From: Sclerodactyla briareus
Taxonomy: Eukaryota; Echinodermata; Holothuroidea; Dendrochirotida; Sclerodactylidae
Length of the DNA: 64,000 bases
Assembly: GCA_026419785.1 (NCBI GenBank)
Contig: JAODTK010001799.1
Coordinates: forward strand, 62,001-126,000
Direction: 5' to 3'
Positions 13,153 through 25,016 of the stretch are shown here, piece by piece (position 1 is the first letter of the stretch; each line of letters opens with the position of its first letter). Below the pieces are notes generated by a model. That model ran no database searches, was not told where the DNA came from, and was given only the letters and a program-made list of their open reading frames with translations. Both the position numbers and the translations under genes were made by a program.

Positions 13153-16100
13153 ACTTCTATATAATTCTTTTCTCGGAAACTCCTACCCCTAACCCCTATC
13201 CGCCTCAAGTATGGAACACCGACATGACGAGTGCTCTGGCGACGTACTCGTTAATGTTTTCATCGGTCATGAAGTTCTACGTTAAAGCTTGTTACAGACT
13301 CCTAACACTGTTCCATCAGTCCACTTGACATTTTGTGTTTCTTCGTTTCCCGATACGGGAAGGGACGTTTCCATCATCTGCCCTTTACCCCTCTCAAAAT
13401 GCAATATAGACATTCATTCAAATATATATTTATAGGCATGAGCCGCTGAGTATGAAATACTGGTCATGGCGCCTATCCTTTTTTAGCTGGGGTGAGCGAG
13501 CTCCACAATTCATCATTCCGTTCGTTTTCGTTTCGGTCTGTTCGTTCGTAGTTCGTTCGTTCGTCACGTTTACTCAAAACTTCTAAACCGTAAATACGAT
13601 CAGATTGAAACTTTGTGGGTGTTTCAAGCATACCCTCTGGCATGTGAGCTGAATTACTGTTTGTTTTTTCGCACAGAGTGATTAGATTCAAATCCCATTA
13701 ATTACCCCAATTTGTCCACCCCCAGCCCTTCCATTGAACTCCTCTGTGAGAGTGGTTTGTTACATTACTCCCTCGAGCTGCCAGGGCGGCTGGTGGAAGA
13801 ATGAGGACCGTTTAATTTGTCTGTCAGCACTGGGTGGCTAGAATACAGGCAATGGGGGATACGTGTAGTTCTGTGTGAAGATATGTCCTCACCGATTGCT
13901 CATGATGTAGGTGCTGGCTGGACTTTCTATCGTGGATCCAAGTGTGTTTCCACTTCTCGGGCTCGTGTTACGGCTAGATTGTGCTGGGTACACTAAAGTT
14001 TGTTGGGTACATGTAGCTACTATACGAACCTATTATAGGAATGAGTTATTGGGTACTTTGTGCTGGTCCAACTGATAGCAATATTAAGCTAATGTGGTAG
14101 ACAAGCCATTCATAGGTTATGACAGTATAGGTCAATTAAATGTGAAAACAAACACTAAATGTGGGATCGTTTGAAGAACAATGCGTGTATTCGCCACAGG
14201 AATTTGTCCTTCCGCAGCTATCAAGACGTTTCGACTTGCGCTTGTTTTTTTTAGACAATATAAATCACGACCTGGGACTCACCTCAAATCATATAGACGG
14301 AATTGACTAGAGTCAACGTCATAAAACACAGGAAACCATCCTAATGACGGGTAGAATCGATCATGCAACCTCTGATGTTGCAATGACCAGGGTTGGGTAT
14401 TTACCTCTTTTATATATTAGTCCTGTGACTTTTGATAGCTCCCGTTGATTAAAGGAAGGGAAAATCATGCTCGCTTTATAATGGCAACCTTTTCGCTTTT
14501 GTCCTGATTGTGCAAACGTTGCCTGAAACACACCGCAGATTGAACACTACTGTGCGTGCAAAATCACAAAATCGCAATTTTTCCGGCATTCTTTCGAAAA
14601 TAATTCGGCAATTTTTGTTTCACTTTTTGTCTGAATTTCCTATTTTTCTTTCGAATTCAATATGACTTTTCTTTGTCAATACAACACAATCGTAATGTCT
14701 AGTAGCTGCTACCTTGCTGCGGCGGAGCTGCGCGGGGGCCAAATATATGAAGAATATATAATATATTCTTAATGATCTCGGGTAACTTAAAATGATCCTT
14801 CACCCGTTGTTTACTAGTAGCCTAGCGACATTGATGTTGTAAATTTAGCGCACGAAAATGCAAATCTGCATGAATATGATCGCTGACCTCGAAATGTCTC
14901 GAAAAAACTATTTGCCTTAGAACGTGCACTGTATGGCCTATGAAATTTCATGCAAATCCATGCGGATGTTGTAAACAGAGCGTAGATATGCCAAATTAGC
15001 CGGATAATGACCACTGATGCAACATATATGTCATGTTACGTTTACCAGTTTACTAATTCGTCTCGCAGTATATCGAGACAAATGTCACATTCACATATTA
15101 TCGTGACGATTAATCGTATATCCGATATTTTTCAATGTTTTTCCGACCCCGGTGCCCCTAAGTTCTTATAGAGTGCAAGGACACGTACGAGGTATTCATT
15201 AAAATTGCACACACACATGAAATAACAACGTACCGGTATGCATAACCACACCCGACTGACGAATCAATTACAGGAGACCTCCACTGGAGAGATGGGGATC
15301 TGTAGGGGGAGATCCAGAAAAATCGCAGGGCAACGTGCCTTAAAACAAACAACAACGTTTCCTGCCCGTTTTTCTATGGAAAAAAAGCTAAGGACACTCT
15401 CCTCTCTCCCTTTTCCACACTCATATGAACCAACGTGTATACACATGCCATGTGTAGAGTAATTGAAGATATATCTTGTTAGAAGAGCCACTCCGTAAAA
15501 CACAGTAAATGACCTATCGTATATCTCGTGACCTCAGAAATCGACCCACCATCTTTCCTCGTAAATAGGTCTACATTTCATTCTATTTCTCTAATCAATT
15601 TAAAAAAAAATTTCAATCCAGTGTCCGAATGATCCAACGAAGAAACATATCAATAGGACATCACTCCTGTTCTATGAATCTATCGATTCTATCGACGAGG
15701 CTCACACCAGTGAACGAGTACATCGGTTTATAATGAACATGCTACATTTTTTAAATGAATAAATCGACCATTTTGCGTTATTGCCGAGAGACCCCTCCCA
15801 AGGGAGGCCCTTTCAGACCAAAAACGGATTCAGCAGGCCTGTTGTCTCGAGTGAAGGGGGACTATCCATGCAGTCATTGGTAGCACTAACTAAAAAAAAA
15901 AATTAGCCATCGCCGAGGACTCGGCTAAATTAATTAATTTGAAGACGATGCTCAAGTTTTCATAGCTTTATTTCATTAGGTTGAAATTGCTTAGAAAGAA
16001 AATTTAGTGATGGTAGGAGGGCTTTCACGAATCGCAATATATCGTTCACAGTGGATCTGGCGATTTTCCGTGGCTAGATAAGTACGTAATTGTTTACATT

Positions 16101-17497
16101 CATCGAAAAATCGGGGCACACATATTTATTCGATGTTGTAAGTTGGCCAAAGCCTCATAGTATAGCGTGATTTGATGAAACTCCGGCTTATAACTTCAAG
16201 ATATGAGACCAGTGTGCAAGAAAAATTGTCTCGTTATCAGGGTTATCGGAGTTATTTAGTATGGTTTCGTTCTCACGATAAATGTCATGTAAAAAAATCA
16301 ACAACCCCCAATCTATTTAAGAAAAAACTGTGAACTCAGGTTTAATAGCAACACGAAGGGCATCCCTCCTATTCTCACCCCTCTCTCCTGTGTTTGAGTA
16401 ATTTTTTTTAAAAAGACTGGCCAACACCGGATACCACCGGGGGGTACCGCCGGGTAATATAAAGGATAAAATCATATGCAAATGTGAATTACTCATAATA
16501 CCCATATTCTCATCTATTGGCCATGATATCTAATTTCAATTTGGCTATTCTGGAGCAGGCGTTTGCATTCTTCTTCGTCGCACATTGGACCAGCTTGGGT
16601 CAGTGGATGCCACACCTATATTGGTGCCACCGTTGTTGAGGGCTTCTTGGTCCTGACTCTGATGTTAAAGATATACCGCTCTGTTATTCTCAGTCTTGGG
16701 CTTCTGCTCATTCGTTGATATGATTTCTGTGGCCGGACCCCCGGAATCGTTTTCGGTATTTCCATGGTTGTAGCGTTTCGCTGCCATTTCTTAGGTAACC
16801 TCCTTGCCATTGCTGGTGTCTCCTCTTTTTAGCTGTTTCGCCAGTTACAGCCTCTTATTAGTCGGTCGGTGTCTCAGCTTGGCAGATAATTTCTATCGTG
16901 GCAGCAACTTCCGGCCCCTGACCTCCGTTTTTTTTTTTTCTCGGGAGATACAGAAGGGGTATGTTAGTGTCATGGGTGTAGCCCCCATGACAAGTTCATT
17001 GTCTTTCTGGTCATCATCCGTTCGAGAGGGCTCACTCTACGTTGTTATTGATGTAACATTGGTTTAATATAAGGCTCCATGATGTATGCTGCAGAAAGTA
17101 TTTGATACTGGCAAGAATACATAAGTTTTAAGCCCGTTTTTTTTTTTTTTTGTTCCGCTGTCAAGTCCGGACCCCAGAATCGCCCCAGCCGTTGCCATTA
17201 CATAGTGACGCCGTGCCACTGCGGCCAACTTACCACGATTTTCATTCCGTCCATATTTTGAGGATGCTATGATACCCAATCTCTCTCGGGGTCCGCCGCC
17301 TCTGTCGTCACAAAAGTCTAAATCAAACAATCCAGAGACTTACCACCTTTGATGATTTGTGCCTCGCACCTTTGTCGCGTCCGAACCCCATTACAGATTA
17401 TAGTTTTGATTATATGCTGACTAGGGATGGTATTTCGGCTCGTTTTCAGCGAAGACGGGAAGAGCTCGATGGTTTTACTCGATGCTCGTGTTATCGA
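13153..17497. other. Non-coding stretch, possible TE debris at 16.56-17.06 kb
   Basis: On the minus strand at about 16.56-16.80 kb the sequence is rich in Asn, Lys, Arg, Thr and Ser codons in two overlapping frames, reminiscent of a degraded nucleocapsid-like ORF1. No motif supports a firm call. Confidence 0.35.
13523..13564 (+). repeat. (TTCG)n short repeat
   Basis: GTTCG tetranucleotide repeats followed by AACTTCTAAACCG and GATTGAAACTTTGTGGGTG. The 55.56-55.62 kb segment has a related layout, a GT run followed by AAAACCGATTTCGAAG. Confidence 0.7.
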
Positions 17498-17857
17498 TGT
17501 AGCGGTTGAGGTGTGGCAGGGTGAGTGTCCGCCAGCAAAATGCCTGAGGTCCCTGGTTCAAACCCCGGTGTCGTCACAGAAACCACCCTTCACCCCGCTA
17601 CTTCTCGTGTAGGGGAGTGGCTGCACGAGTGAAGCCGCACTCTCGTCTGTCATGTCTGTCGGATGGCGACGTTAAAAGGCGATCCCGGGAGCAGAAATCC
17701 ACCCCCCTGCCTCGTTGCTCAGGGCACTCTCGAAAAGAGTATTCGAAATTCGCCGGTGTCCTTCCACACCAGAAACTGGAACCTCTACAATTCCGACTAA
17801 GGATTTCCTTCTTCCGCTGAAGCACCTTCGGGTGGATAGCATAACACGAGGCGTGGT
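17498..17857 (+). mobile_element. tRNA-derived SINE, family A, copy 1
   Basis: The head has an A-box-like GAGGTGTGGCAGGG and a perfect B box, GGTTCAAACCC (about 17557), followed by CGGTGTCGTCA. The body includes GACGTTAAAAGGCGATCCCG and ends GACTAAGGATTTCCTTC, CACCTTCGGGTGGA and ATAACACGAGGCG. The same order is seen in the minus-strand copy near 40.5-40.8 kb. This is not a functional tRNA gene: no complete cloverleaf follows. Confidence 0.75.
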
Positions 17858-20135
17858 AAGTGAAAGTATCGATTACAGAAATCGGTGGGTGCATCTCCGT
17901 GAATTGAGTGCTTACAGAACAGTACCGGCCGGTGCGTCCGCCCTGAAATATCTTTCCTATTATTGCCGTATTTCTGGGGTTGATCTTATGTTGTGTGGAT
18001 GATTAAGGAGTGGAGACCGAGCTAATACCTTGTAGTCAATTCCCCTACCGCTAGATGTGTGTGTGGGTGGCTCTGTCGTTTAGTAGTTAACCCTTCATGC
18101 CAATCATTCAGGCCTCGCTCCTTCTGCTCTTTCGGGAGGATGCGGCAATCCTCATAAGAATCTTTGTCGGTCAGCGAATGTTCAAGAGATTGCTTCCCCG
18201 TTGTTCTTAAATCATTCGTTTATTAATGATATTATCTCATCGGTCCCGACGGCTGGCTAGATATTGTAGTAATTTTGCCATTTTACCTATATTTACTGTT
18301 TGCTGGTTGCCATAGCACGACGCTATGGACCATAGTGGTGGTTGAGAACATCGATTGAGGGGTATACTCGTTGATGGGGTACCCATTGGTGCGGGTGATT
18401 TCACATTGAGGTGGCACTCGCGAAGTGTCCGTTAGCGGTTTTGCGAGTGTGTGTTTATTGTGTGCGTTTGGCGTGGTCCGTCAATTTTTGAAGTTTTTTC
18501 GAATATCTCACTTTGGAGTGACCGCACATAGAACCGTTTTGCAAACACCTGAATAGTCGCAAAGCACATATTTTCTTCTAAAAAATGTTGGAAAACTATA
18601 AAATGTGAAATCAGGGAGAAACACACATTTTGAAGAACTTTTCCTCCTTTACCAATTTGTTTCACATTTCACTATTTTTCAAATATTTGCGGATTCCAAT
18701 AGCGGATGAAATTTTAAATTTCGTACTCAGTGTGGTCAGGCACAATTACAATTTCCCCTGCAATCCCAGCCAAAAATGCTAAAAATGTGGATTTTAGAGT
18801 GTACTTTAATTTTTAGCCAAATTTTGGGATTCTTTTAGATATGCTTCTTTTCCAGTATAGTTAGTCATTGGAAGGACTGACTGGTTTGAACAGGCCGCGT
18901 ACTGAAATAATTTGCTTGGTCCGGGGGGTTCCCTATAGACAACTGCTGGTGCAAATATTTGCTAATAACGCTGCAAACCCTCAACTGAACTGCAGAAAAA
19001 ATCAGTTTTGTCTGTGTTTAAAATTTTTGATCCTTGGTCATTGGGTTTTCGTGACCCCCTCCCCCACGTGGGTGCGGCAATGGGTTTGAAGTTTCATAAC
19101 GAGTTAACAAGACTAGACTGATTCTACTAAACAGAGCTATACCAATGAAATAAAATGAACTAAGAGGACAATTAGCCCAATCTTACCTAGCAGCTCCTAT
19201 CCTATAATCCAGACCACATGAGGCCAAAACAACGACACAATATCATCAATACAACAGAAGCAGTGATACCTTCTTGCTTATCCAGTCACAAAAGACCAGT
19301 CTGTTTCCCCCAAAAATTAAAATCTCAGAATCTGGGATATATAGATAGGATACACAAGTATTATGGATATCTTCGGAAAGTTCCTGCAAGAGATTAGGGT
19401 TACAATTCGTTTGGGAGGAGCGCTCGTCTGCGATCTATCACTGTTGGCCTTGTTAGAGTGCTGTGCTTCAGACGCCAGTGCATGAGTATTCGTGCGTTAT
19501 GGGGATACCTAGCGGACGCCTATTTACTAATATTAAGGGCGTCTTGATTTGAGTGGGAAGCTTATTGAAGTAAACATTGCTCCCCACAATATGGATTCAT
19601 TTTTTCGTTTTTTTTTTCTTCAAGAAAAATGTTCAAAAAATTGATGAAAACATCAAAATGCAGGTTTGGACTTAGGGGGTAGGGTGAGCCTCGTCGGGGA
19701 ACTTGGCCCCGTCGGTGAACTCGGACCCCCCGTCGGGGAAATCCGGCGCCACCACTGCTGCACCCATGATTATAATTAACGTGAAACCGAATATGTTCAA
19801 ATTGCACGCTTATCTGCGATCGCCTACGTTATACGTTGGTTCTTATAGGATTAGTGTATATATTATGTTGCAGTAGCTTAGCATATTCAGTCCAAAATAA
19901 TAAAAAATAATATGAACTATCTTCCACCCCCCACGTCCGCGTCTGCCGTGGTTTGCCGTGTTTAGCGCAATAAGGCTGAGATTCCCTTTTGGTGTTGCGG
20001 AGGCGGCGATGTCAAGTTATATTCGTCATTCAGTAGTAGACTATATAATGTTGGTCGAGGCCATGGTGCGATTCCATTTTTGTCTCGCTTGAAATTTGTT
20101 CAAGGAGAGAATAGTGGTCACTGTGTTGATGGTGT

Positions 20136-20212
20136 GACTGTCTGTCTGTCTGCTGTCTGTCTGTCCGTTTGTCTGTCTGTCTGTCCAACTGTCTGTCTGT
20201 CCGTCCGTATGT
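20136..20212 (+). repeat. (GTCT)n microsatellite
   Basis: Tandem GTCT/GTCC tetranucleotides followed by AT-rich sequence containing TTGCATAA and CGAAACTTGGTGGAGATGG wording (20.33-20.72 kb), a combination common in dispersed repeats of marine invertebrates. Confidence 0.85.
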
Positions 20213-20901
20213 GGAGGTTAGCTTATTCGGAACCGTGGAAAGGCCATATGCTGGGACCGTTTGTGGATGGTGCTGCGCGGTGAAGAGTTGCCGATGTGCT
20301 TCCATTTTTCGTCCCGACAGACCATCTCATTTGCATAAATTTGATATTTGATGAAAATTGGCCCGGAAGCGTGTGTACAAATAATCTCTTGATCGGTTTA
20401 GATGCATTGGTTATGTCGTTCGGAGTATATAATATCTATGAAGAGTACACGAATTGGTTAGTTCCTGCAATTAGTATGCTCATTACGTAGTCTAATTTGC
20501 ATAACTTCTGCGATATTTATTTGAAGTTCGTTGTGATTTTTTGACGAAACTTGGTGGAGATGGTTGTCTATAGTCCCAAAAGATTTTACATAGGGACGAG
20601 TCACCAACGGTCATTTAATGTTACTAATTTGCATTTACCTAGTCTAATTGCTAATTTTAAAATGCAGATTTTAAAGTGGTTGAAATCCTTCTGAACTTGG
20701 TGGAGATGGTACGGCCTTTGATCCTGAAAATATAACAACAGTGCAAAAAGGTCACTTAAAGTCATTAATGTGATAATTTTGCTAAATTACGCAACTTTTC
20801 GAAGTTTTGTTAATTGGCCCGTCCATTGGAAAGAGAGCAGTCAGGTGCCTCGTGAGATTGGTCATGGTAATTTTTGGTCTTGGATCAACAACTCTAAGTA
20901 C

Positions 20902-20921
20902 AAGGTCAAAGGTCAAGGTCA
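20902..20921 (+). promoter_or_regulatory. Three tandem AGGTCA half-sites (DR1 plus DR0)
   Basis: AGGTCA-A-AGGTCA is a perfect direct repeat spaced by one, followed at once by a third AGGTCA. DR1 is the binding pattern of several nuclear receptor dimers. It lies in repeat-like DNA about 15 kb upstream of the chordin-like start, so use in vivo is unsupported. Confidence 0.35.
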
Positions 20922-22334
20922 AGTTTTAAGAACAAGTGCTTATTTTAGGAGTTACAGGCCCAAAAGAAATAAAACTGTCACTTTTGGGGTATGTATGAGC
21001 TATGTGGTCTTCATAGACAAACTACTCCCGCTTGCGCTCTGACAACCTGGTCGTCAAACAAGTTACCAGGGGCCAAAGTCGATTGAATACCTTTTTGGCG
21101 TAGCATAGGGCGTGTGTATCTGATTACATACTGTTTTTTTTGGGGCTTTGGTGGTGCATCTCATCGGGCAAGCATTTTTTCATAAAAACCGGCATGTCTC
21201 AAGGTCGTTCAGGTCACTCATGGACCAGACTGCCATCAGCACATTTCCGCACAGCTTCTAATACTGTGTGCGATTGTCTGGAATTTTGGGGACATGCAGC
21301 ATATTACATCATGGTAACATTTTTCATAAAATTTTTTTCAAATAATATTGTATTAAATCATAATTGTGTAGCCTATATGATATCGTCACCTGAATTTTTC
21401 AATCATTTCTAGTGACTTGTGTGCGATATGGCTGATTTTTGAGACAAGGTGCTCATTTATGATGGGAATATTTCATAAAACTGTTTATGTTATCAAAGGC
21501 CATTCAATTTATCCAAATCTTAATTGTGTGAAGTATTGAAATTAGTAAAATACCCTAACAAAATTCCATACATGTTTTGATTATTATTTTCCCCTCTCGG
21601 CTACCCATTTAAGAATGGTCTAGTCTATCTCATCATCACTATCAATTTTATAGCAGAACTATTCATTTGAATTTTTACTCTTCAACTTCCAACCTCTCAG
21701 GTATGGTATTTACATTCATCTGAACTAGTATTCCATCTGTAACAAACAGATTTCATTTATTGTCTCATTTCAACTTATGGGCATACATGTTGACAAATGT
21801 AGAGTACCATGGCTGCACAATTGATTGAGCAGCTGAATTACAGTGGAATCCCCCTATGTATATCACTATATATAGCCCGAGTCAGCCTACAATAGGGCCA
21901 TGTCAACAGCCAATAGACTGAGGTGTCAGGTTTACACACAGAGAAATGCTGCCAAGTAGCTGTGTGAGAGTGAGTGGTCGTGAACTCTGCGGAGTTACGG
22001 ATAGTAGATGATATATATAAAGTGCATTTACTCTTGATGATAGATGCTATCCTATAGTCATTTTTTTCTTCCATCACCACTAATTTCTATAATTATATTA
22101 TTACATATTATTACAGAAACTCAGTTGTGTTCTACTTGCAGGCTCAGTCCAAATTAAAGTTCGTTGATTTTCAGGAACCTTCGAAGAGTATGAGACTATT
22201 TGAAGTCAGAAAAATGGGGGTCAATGGAATTTCCGTGGCTATTGTGTCGAATTTTACTTTGCCTAATGGTTGCATGGTGACTAAAAGAACAATCTGATCG
22301 CGCAACCAGGCGAGACACTGGGGGCGATCGCTTG

Positions 22335-23115
22335 TTGCTTATGCGAGTCCGGGATGGATGTGAAAATCACATATTTACGGAACGACCGTTGTTCCAAAGA
22401 GAGCACACTATGAGTTTCTGCAAAAAGACATAGAAATGCAGCAGCCTTTGCATATTGTCGTTGATAAGCTTTGAGGAAGATATTCCATTGAATTATTCGC
22501 GGTGATACGCATACGTATTCCACATTGGTAAACATATGTGTTTTGACTATTCGGTCAGTGGTGGTTTGCTCTTCATTTCTAATTTGTTTTGCCGCTGTGG
22601 AACCGATATCTATATTTGCGAACTAAATAAGAAACATATTTCAGACACTGGCTTCCATCCGCTCACGTGATTCGCATGTTTTCAACATGATTACCGGACC
22701 GAATAAAGATAAACCATGGAATCCTCTGCTTAGGATGGATTCCATAGATGGCGTATGGCGTATCCGGGCCTGGTTGTGCACATCACATATTTACGAAAAG
22801 GAAACATTGTTTCCGAAGAGAAAACACTGTAAGTTGTGCGTAAAGACCATTAAAACGGAACAGCCCATGCAGAGTGTCGTTGCTTGGTATTCAAGGAAGG
22901 GATATTCCATAGAAATTATTCGCGGTGATACGCATCTGCATCGCGTTGGTAACATGTGCTTATTTCGCCCATCCAGTGTTGGTTTGCCTCCATTTATGAA
23001 TTTTTGGTTTCTGTGGAAACAATATAATCTTTGCCAAACTAAATAGAACGTATTTCAATTCCACTAGCCCCCGCTCAGTTCACGCGAATTCGCGATTTTT
23101 CACGTACGCATATGC
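22335..23115 (+). repeat. Direct duplication, two units of about 350 bp
   Basis: The unit at 22335-22690 recurs at 22760-23110 with an offset of 416-423 bp. Shared words are ATCACATATTTACG, CCGAAGAG/CCAAAGAG, ATATTCCAT[AT]GAA, TTATTCGCGGTGATACGCAT and AACTAAATA[AG]GAA. The second unit holds a 119-codon open frame (22687-23046) with four Cys (KLC and three others) and no known domain. The first unit has stops in the matching frame, so coding is doubtful. Confidence 0.65.
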
Positions 23116-24689
23116 AAGGCTGGGATTCCATAAATTACTCCTAAAATAAAGTCATTTTCAATGAGCAAAATCTGATTGGCTACCCCGATTCCTCTAAACG
23201 TAAAAACAAAAAGAGGTTCAATAGCCTTGCCAAATGAACTATATCCACCTACGGTATACAAAACTATAGGAAGGCAAGCTAAATCTGTTCTCGTTTGAGG
23301 GTAACAACCTATAATATTGGGGGCAGAAAATAATTACGCGATAACAAGGTTGCCCAAGGTTGTCCTCCACGAAATCCTCCGGAGAAAAGAAATGTTGAAA
23401 TCAGTGACTCAGGCCAGGAGCAGTTTCCATATATGTCAAGATAGGATGTGTGGCATGCATGACACGACACCATAAATAGCGGATTCGTGCGAGGCATAAA
23501 GAAAGTGTCTTTTAATCAGCTGTGATTTAGTTTGCATAAAGAAACAGGTTCCGCAGCGGGCGAGAGAGAACCAAAATCATCCGAAACAAAAAGGAACCAT
23601 GGTACTGAGTAAGCAAAATTACCTATACCGATGCACGCATCACGATTTTTTTTTCGTATAAAATTGTCTCAATAGGCAACAATTTTACGTGCTAAGGTAC
23701 TAGATATCTATGTCTTTCACAATCATATGCGACCTTAATCCCTTCTCTTGTAACGATGTCTTGTATGAACGTACGCAAGTGAATCCATTGAGTGGGAAAC
23801 ATCAGTAACAGGGCAACGAAAATGGTCATCAATCTATTCTTGAGAACAGCTCAAACGCCCAGTCAGTCAGAGCTTGGGGTGGTACATGAGGGCAGGCTTA
23901 AGAAAGTCCCCACTCCCCACACTCTGAAAGGAATTGGTTGGAAACATCGGCCAACGTCAGGTTATGGGCAATAGAGCACCTACCACGAAGAAAATCCATT
24001 TCTATCAAGCTGTGGAACAAGCGAACAAATTAGGGATTGCCCCTGCCCCTATAGTTGTGTAGTCCTTCTGTTGAAATGAGGGATCAGTCCTCTCGATTTT
24101 AAATTGCATCCCTTTGTCCATCGCCTCTCGTGAGCCATGTCTGCCTGTCAGACACACCGAAGAAGAAAAAAACGTTGCAACTTGGCAGTAAAGTCCAACT
24201 CCAAGTAAAAGAAACAGAAAAGCAAAAAAATAAATAGGAAGGGAAAAACACTAGTGAAGATCTATGTATTGGACCGAACGCTTGCAGCCGAGTTTTGTGT
24301 GCAATGGTTGGAGGCGGTAAAGGCAGTGCTGACCAACAGCGGAACAGCTGAATAGATGAAAATGCAAAAGTTGCACATGCGCGAGTTTTCCGTTCGTTAA
24401 AATATATGATACTAAGACTGAGAGCTGAAATAAACCACGCTGCAGCACTTTCCGTAAGGGCTAGCGCCACCCCTCCCCCCTCTTCCGTCAGGAGAGTAAC
24501 CCATCCCCCCATTCCCCCCCCCCCCCCCCCACCCCCCCCCCCCCCCCCCCCCCCCCCCTCCCACCCCCTCCCCCCGCCGAAGAGTTTGTTTATTAAGATT
24601 CGGTTCGAATTCCAGCAGTCACTGGCACGATTTTGGATTTGGGTGGCCTGTACTTGCAGTTGCGAGGCGAGTCTTGTCTTACTTCATGG
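23116..24689. other. Non-coding stretch ending in a poly-C tract
   Basis: Nothing recognised apart from the C run. Confidence 0.55.
24508..24590 (+). repeat. Poly-C tract
   Basis: Almost pure C with a few A/T interruptions, about 80 bp. The proline-run reading frame across it is an artefact. Confidence 0.9.
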
Positions 24690-25016
24690 TCCGCTGTGAT
24701 GCAGTGGATGTCTGGGGTACTGGGGTTTGTTACGGGTCGTTATTGATGAAGATTCGTCTGTCGCCTGTGAGCAGTCACGTTGAACTTGAACTTCCCGCTC
24801 CTCCAGGTTCCGAGAAGTGGTGGGTCCGGGAAGTTGACTGATAGTCCTTTCGGAATGGGGACGTAATGGCAGTCCTGTGAGCAGGTTGGGATAGTTTACA
24901 ACCCTGCCTCGTTAACATATGAAGAACTAGTCAAGTAGAAGGAGGCGAGCTATCGCTGGTGCTCATCTTACGATTCAAAAGGCCAGGAACCGTAGAAATC
25001 AAATCAAATCAAATTG
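24690..25016 (+). mobile_element. SINE family C, copy with (AATCA)n tail
   Basis: The body has TCCTCCAGGTTCCGAGAAG, GGAATGGGGACGTAATGGC and CCCTGCCTCGTTAACATATG, then GGTGCTCATCTTACGATTC. It ends GTAGAAATCAAATCAAATCA, a short pentanucleotide tail. The 56.78-57.04 kb copy aligns throughout. Confidence 0.65.

Larger units (their letters stand above)
17858..22280. other. Non-coding, repeat-rich stretch
   Basis: It contains the (GTCT)n tract and AT-rich dispersed-repeat wording at 20.3-21.1 kb. At about 18.06-18.11 kb a TGGCTCTGTCGTTTAGTAG word resembles a SINE A box, with no B box found. Confidence 0.5.

Noticed and set aside
17500..17580. Functional tRNA gene
   Set aside because: A and B boxes are present but no acceptor stem or cloverleaf forms, and a second copy with the same non-tRNA body shows that it is a SINE.
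24406..24699. Proline-run protein
   Set aside because: Translation of a poly-C tract.
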